Of a stretch of 9,591 nucleotides of DNA, positions 7,078-9,591 are shown in pieces. The DNA is taken from positions 1 through 9,591 of the forward strand of contig CALLAG010000424.1 of assembly GCA_938002705.1 (NCBI GenBank), written 5' to 3'. Position 1 is the stretch's first letter. Every line of letters starts with the position of its first letter. A program made the position numbers and the translations under genes. The notes below the pieces were generated by a model that was not told the origin of the DNA, did not search any database, and saw only the letters and a list, made by a program, of their open reading frames with translations. The stretch comes from an uncultured Saprospiraceae bacterium. GTDB lineage: Bacteria; Bacteroidota; Bacteroidia; Chitinophagales; Saprospiraceae.

Positions 7078-7554
7078 CTATAGTACAATCACACCATCAG
7101 CCATAAATTTCAGTTCTTCTGTTGGCTCAGTTATTTTATCTATTTCTTCTTGCGGCAGTCCTTCATCTTCTGCATAGTGCTTAAGCTCATCCACAGGAGT
7201 CACTTCCTTATAAGCGACACCTTCTATAATTACTTTCTCACCAGAAAGATCTAATGGCATGAAGAATCCATAGTCTTTGAATTTGACAAAGATAGACTTG
7301 GCCTCATTACCATCTTCTGGTACAAGGTTCATCCAGCAACCCTTAACTTGACATACAGATTCTACCGTACCTTCTAGTTTAGTTTTTACTGAATCTTGGG
7401 TAGATAATTGAGTTAATAACTTATCTATATCGATGGCATTATCAGAGGTAATAGCAGCGCCATAAGTTTTTCCAGGTTCTGCAGGCTGAACAGCAGGCTT
7501 ACACGCAACTATAGAAATCAATGCTAAAGCTGTGAAAATTATAAGCTTATTCAT
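7078..7554 (-). CDS. DUF4920 family lipoprotein
   Basis: This 158-residue protein begins with a lipoprotein signal peptide: basic MNK, hydrophobic stretch, and lipobox IVAC with Cys18 as the lipidated residue. It is therefore exported and anchored to a membrane. The mature part has the DUF4920 pattern: a YGAAI segment after the linker (31-35), then a beta-rich core containing EGTVESVCQVKGCWMNL (61-77) with two cysteines six residues apart, then KFKDYGFFMPLDLSG (91-105) and EGVAYKEV. The cysteine pair may bind a metal or form a disulfide, which is inference. The biochemical role of the family is not known to me. The stop is TAG. The gene is monocistronic and divergent from the ribosomal operon, sharing a 131-bp intergenic region. 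Confidence 0.85.
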   Translation of the reverse strand: MNKLIIFTALALISIVACKPAVQPAEPGKTYGAAITSDNAIDIDKLLTQLSTQDSVKTKLEGTVESVCQVKGCWMNLVPEDGNEAKSIFVKFKDYGFFMPLDLSGEKVIIEGVAYKEVTPVDELKHYAEDEGLPQEEIDKITEPTEELKFMADGVIVL

Positions 7555-7616
7555 ATTAGTTTTTTTATATGTTATGATTATTCAAATACTCTTGAAAATT
7601 AGTCTTCTTAAAGACA

Positions 7617-7647
7617 TTGCAATATCGGTAATAAAATTATATATTTG
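7617..7647 (+). promoter_or_regulatory. Promoter of the rpsF-rpsR-rplI operon
   Basis: TTG at 7617-7619 and TATATTTG at 7640-7647 are separated by 20 bp. This matches the Bacteroidota housekeeping promoter (-33 TTG, -7 TAnnTTTG) exactly. The -7 element is followed by CAGCCC, so transcription should begin around 7652-7655, giving a leader of about 30 nt. That leader is A-rich before the rpsF ATG and shows no Shine-Dalgarno sequence, as is usual for the phylum. Confidence 0.8.
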
Positions 7648-7685
7648 CAGCCCTTTTTAAAAGAGAAAAGATATTTAAAATATTA

Positions 7686-7937
7686 ATGAAACAATACGAA
7701 ATAACATTCATCATCGATCCCGTTCTGCCAGGTGATGAATCCAAAAAGGCAGCCACAGCTTACGAAAAGCTGTTAAAAGATGAGAATTGTACCATCGTCA
7801 ATGTAGACGACATCGGATTACAACAACTCGCTTATCCTATCAAAAAGAGACATTCTGGCATATACAAGTGTATCGAATTCCAAGCGGAAAACGGCGCAGC
7901 TATAGCTAAAGTGGAGCTTGCGATGAGAAGAGATTAG
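7686..7937 (+). CDS. rpsF: 30S ribosomal protein S6, N-terminal part, cut by in-frame TAG
   Basis: S6 binds 16S rRNA in the 30S platform as a partner of S18. These 83 residues hold most of the S6 fold: beta1 (QYEITFIID, 3-11), helix 1 (about 18-32), beta2 (CTIVNVDDIGLQQLAYPI), beta3 (HSGIYKCIEFQAE) and helix 2 ending in ELAMRRD (77-83). The frame then meets TAG at 7935-7937, where Bacteroidota S6 proteins normally continue RRDExxxRFL. Directly after it, in the same frame, come Arg-Ile-Met-Arg-Phe-Leu, the expected next S6 residues. One base change (for example GAG to TAG) explains the break. The product as read is too short for a complete S6 (usually 95-130 residues) and lacks beta4. See the next entry for the rest. 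It is the first gene of the rpsF-rpsR-rplI operon. Confidence 0.9.
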   Translation: MKQYEITFIIDPVLPGDESKKAATAYEKLLKDENCTIVNVDDIGLQQLAYPIKKRHSGIYKCIEFQAENGAAIAKVELAMRRD

Positions 7938-7943
7938 CGTATC

Positions 7944-8333
7944 ATGAGATTCTTAACTATCAGTCTTGATAAATATGGTGTCAAGTACAATGAAGATAAG
8001 AGAAATGGTCTTATAGGTTCTAAGAAGTCTAAAAAAGACGACAAAGAAGAAGTTAAGGAAACAGTTGTAAAAGATGACCTTACACTCATAGAAGGTATAG
8101 ACTACAAAGCTGGAAAGCTTCTTAAGACATCTGGCGTTAAGACTTACACTCAATTATCTGAGAGTTCTATAGAAGATATCAAGAATATCTTAGCTAAAGG
8201 AGGCTCTAATTATGCTAACATAGATCCTTCTACTTGGTCTAAGCAAGCATTATTAGCTGCAGCTGGCAAGTGGGCTGAACTTAACGATATGAAATTCAAA
8301 TTAGTTAACGGAGAATCTTCTGAGGAAGAATAA
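7944..8333 (+). CDS. rpsF: Continuation of S6 (last beta strand) fused to HhH-like domain
   Basis: This 129-residue frame is in phase with the upstream S6 part, separated only by TAG CGT ATC. Residues 1-16 (MRFLTISLDKYGVKYN) are the last S6 beta strand and tail. A lysine/glutamate-rich linker follows at about 17-46. Residues about 48-122 (from LTLIEGIDYKAGKLLKTSGV) look like the helix-hairpin-helix extension that I know mainly from the C-terminus of L21 in many Bacteroidota, including the WSKQALLAAAGKWAEL segment at the end. Read through the TAG, the whole gene (7686-8333) would give 215 residues. Whether this part is made separately is uncertain: its ATG is 6 nt past the stop, which allows termination-reinitiation, and a purine run at 7925-7933 might help. 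Otherwise it is the 3' part of a broken or mis-sequenced rpsF. rpsR starts 12 nt downstream. Confidence 0.8.
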   Translation: MRFLTISLDKYGVKYNEDKRNGLIGSKKSKKDDKEEVKETVVKDDLTLIEGIDYKAGKLLKTSGVKTYTQLSESSIEDIKNILAKGGSNYANIDPSTWSKQALLAAAGKWAELNDMKFKLVNGESSEEE

Positions 8334-8345
8334 AATTATATAGCT

Positions 8346-8612
8346 ATGGCAACTAGAGATGAAATAAAATTTCTTAGTAATCCTAACATAGGATCTGACA
8401 ACAAGAAATACTGCCGATTCAAAAAGTTCGGTATCAAGCATATAGACTACAGAGATCCTGATTTCTTATTACAATTCATTAATGAGCAAGGTAAATTACT
8501 ACCTAGAAGAATCACGGGTAATTCACTAAAATATCAAAAGAAAGTCGCTGTCGCAGTGAAGAGAGCAAGACACCTTGCTATACTTCCTTATGTAGCTGAT
8601 TTACTTAAATAA
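8346..8612 (+). CDS. rpsR: 30S ribosomal protein S18
   Basis: S18 pairs with S6 on the platform of the small ribosomal subunit. The 88-residue protein has the conserved core KKYCRFKKFGIKHIDYRDPD (20-39), then FLLQFINEQGKLLPRRITG and a C-terminal basic region with KYQKKVAVAVKRARHLAILP (62-81). A single cysteine (Cys23) remains of the zinc-ribbon pattern seen in some S18 proteins. The length is normal. It is the middle gene of the operon, 12 nt after the S6 frame and 14 nt before rplI. Both leaders are A/T-rich without Shine-Dalgarno sequences. The gene is intact, so its partner S6 is presumably still needed. Confidence 0.97.
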   Translation: MATRDEIKFLSNPNIGSDNKKYCRFKKFGIKHIDYRDPDFLLQFINEQGKLLPRRITGNSLKYQKKVAVAVKRARHLAILPYVADLLK

Positions 8613-8626
8613 AATACAATTCTGAT

Positions 8627-9073
8627 ATGGAAATTATATTATTAGAAAACTTAGTAAACTTAGGTGATAAGCATGACATCGTCAGTGTTAAGCCTGGTTA
8701 TGGTAGAAATTACCTTATCCCTAAAGGATTCGGAGTTATAGCTAATGCTACTAACAAAAGCAAACTCGACAAACTCAAGGAAGAAGAGAATAAGAAAGAG
8801 AATGCTAGAATAGAAGAGTACAAAGCAATGGCTGAAAAGATCAAAGGACAAACTGTCAAGATCGGTGTCAAGTCTGGAACTTCAGGTAAGATATTCGGTA
8901 AAGTAACTAACGTACAAGTCCTCGCTGCTCTTAAAGAAAACTTCGACATAGAGATAGAAAGAAAGAAAGTTGTTATGACTGAAGAGCCTACAGATATAGG
9001 TACTTACTCTGTACAAGTTAACTTCCACCCGGAAGTATCACAAGAGTTAACGATAGACCTTGTCAAAGAATAG
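8627..9073 (+). CDS. rplI: 50S ribosomal protein L9
   Basis: L9 binds 23S rRNA near the L1 stalk through its N-terminal domain and helps hold the reading frame. This 148-residue protein has the usual two-domain form. The N-terminal domain contains MEIILLENLVNLGDKHDIV and the signature VKPGYGRNYLIPKGFGVIA (21-39). A long charged connecting helix runs from about 42 to 74, followed by the C-terminal domain starting VKIGVKSGTSGKIFGKVTN (76-94). The length is typical. The stop is TAG at the expected end of the protein, which shows that TAG is read as a stop in this same operon. A strong terminator follows 31 nt downstream. Confidence 0.97.
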   Translation: MEIILLENLVNLGDKHDIVSVKPGYGRNYLIPKGFGVIANATNKSKLDKLKEEENKKENARIEEYKAMAEKIKGQTVKIGVKSGTSGKIFGKVTNVQVLAALKENFDIEIERKKVVMTEEPTDIGTYSVQVNFHPEVSQELTIDLVKE

Positions 9074-9074
9074 C

Positions 9075-9089
9075 AAGTAAGTCTTACTT
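9075..9089. repeat. Short inverted repeat after rplI
   Basis: AAGTAAG (9075-9081) and CTTACTT (9083-9089) form a perfect 7-nt inverted repeat around a single T, one base after the rplI stop codon. It is too tight for a stable RNA hairpin with all pairs formed, and no T run follows. It may be a minor mRNA 3' structure or chance. Confidence 0.35.
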
Positions 9090-9104
9090 AAAAGAATATA
9101 CTAT

Positions 9105-9139
9105 ACCGCTTTCACTTCATTGTGAAGGCGGTTTTTTTT
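9105..9139 (+). terminator. Rho-independent terminator of the rpsF-rpsR-rplI operon
   Basis: ACCGCTTTCAC (9105-9115) pairs with GTGAAGGCGGT (9122-9132) as an 11-bp stem with one T-G wobble and a 6-nt loop, followed directly by eight T (9132-9139). It is the strongest terminator in the window and closes the ribosomal operon. Confidence 0.93.
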
Positions 9140-9591
9140 ATGCTCATATAGGAAGCGCCATTCTATAATACTCGATCCATGTTGATAGCGTTACGATTTA
9201 CAATGGGAGAATTTATAGACTACTATCATTATAAATTTGGGATATAGGAGGTATATGTGATCCAAGCAGGCACTCGCTATCACTTAAACCCGTATTGGAA
9301 TTTGCATTTCTTATACATAATTCAGGTTAAAACACTTCAATAACGCAATATCTACAGCTGAAACTGCTTAATAAAACACCATAGATTATAGCACAAAATG
9401 CAATCATAACAGATAATTCATTATGTATTGCAACCTATAGACCAATATGATACATATAGAAAACTTTTTAATAAGTTTTTTGTTAATAAAATAGACTATT
9501 GCAAATTTAGTGCATACCTTAGAGTTCAATTTAGTAAAAGACAAGCTTTTACACATATAACAGAACTTAATATCTCCTTTTTGGAGCCTTT
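9140..9591. other. Apparently non-coding AT-rich region at the window edge
   Basis: No convincing gene, tRNA or repeat array is visible here. One 28-codon frame (9257-9343, GTG start) follows a perfect AGGAGG at 9246-9251, but it has no recognisable product. TTTTTTG at 9476-9482, followed after 19 bp by CAAATTTA (9502-9509), is a weak candidate promoter for a plus-strand gene beyond the window. A small CTCC/GGAG hairpin with a T5 loop lies at 9574-9586. The region may be the leader of a gene off the right edge. Confidence 0.4.

Noticed and set aside
7555..7600. Promoter for the DUF4920 lipoprotein gene
   Set aside because: On the minus strand GAGTATTTGAAT ends in TATTTG, but the TA is misplaced relative to TAnnTTTG and no TTG lies at suitable spacing, so it is too weak to list.
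8710..8949. Minus-strand frames opposite rplI
   Set aside because: They are antisense shadows of a ribosomal protein gene, with low-complexity F/L/S-rich translations.
7686..9073. Genome-wide reassignment of TAG to a sense codon
   Set aside because: TAG ends the Spy-like, panC, DUF4920 and rplI genes at the expected protein lengths, so it works as a normal stop here.

Overview
The window looks like a chromosomal segment of a low-GC member of the Bacteroidota. Three things point there. The rpsF promoter matches the phylum's -33 TTG / -7 TAnnTTTG pattern. Most genes lack Shine-Dalgarno sequences and have A-rich leaders instead. Several protein types are typical of the phylum: a Spy-like protein next to an ECF sigma factor, a DUF4920 lipoprotein, and a ribosomal protein carrying a helix-hairpin-helix tail. 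No phage, transposon, CRISPR or tRNA signal was seen.

Layout. Positions 36-1554 (minus strand) hold a cytoplasmic TPR-repeat protein with its own terminator and a plausible promoter. Positions 1795-3331 (minus) hold a compact stress-response type operon: an ECF sigma factor, an overlapping single-pass membrane protein that is probably its anti-sigma factor, and a secreted Spy/CpxP-like protein, closed by a clear terminator. Positions 3536-5860 (minus) hold a secreted GH113-like glycoside hydrolase followed by panC and panD, which make pantothenate from beta-alanine and pantoate and make beta-alanine from aspartate. A BioD-like/DRTGG P-loop protein starts only 12 bp away in the opposite direction (5873-6973, plus). 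Positions 7001-7554 (minus) hold a DUF4920 lipoprotein with its terminator. Positions 7617-9139 (plus) hold the rpsF-rpsR-rplI ribosomal operon, with a textbook Bacteroidota promoter and a strong terminator. The last ~450 bp appear non-coding.

The most notable observation is in rpsF. The S6 reading frame is cut by an in-frame TAG exactly where the conserved glutamate of the family's RRDE motif is expected, and the frame continues open, unshifted, through the last S6 beta strand and into a C-terminal helix-hairpin-helix extension. TAG ends four other genes in the window, so general stop-codon reassignment is unlikely. The choices are a sequence error, a real nonsense mutation, local read-through, or a split S6 made by re-initiation at an ATG 6 nt past the stop. 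A second in-frame oddity is the sigma factor, which appears to start at TTG directly after a TAA that closes an in-frame 8-codon ORF. The S6-HhH fusion and the very short divergent gap at 5861-5872 are also worth a look.
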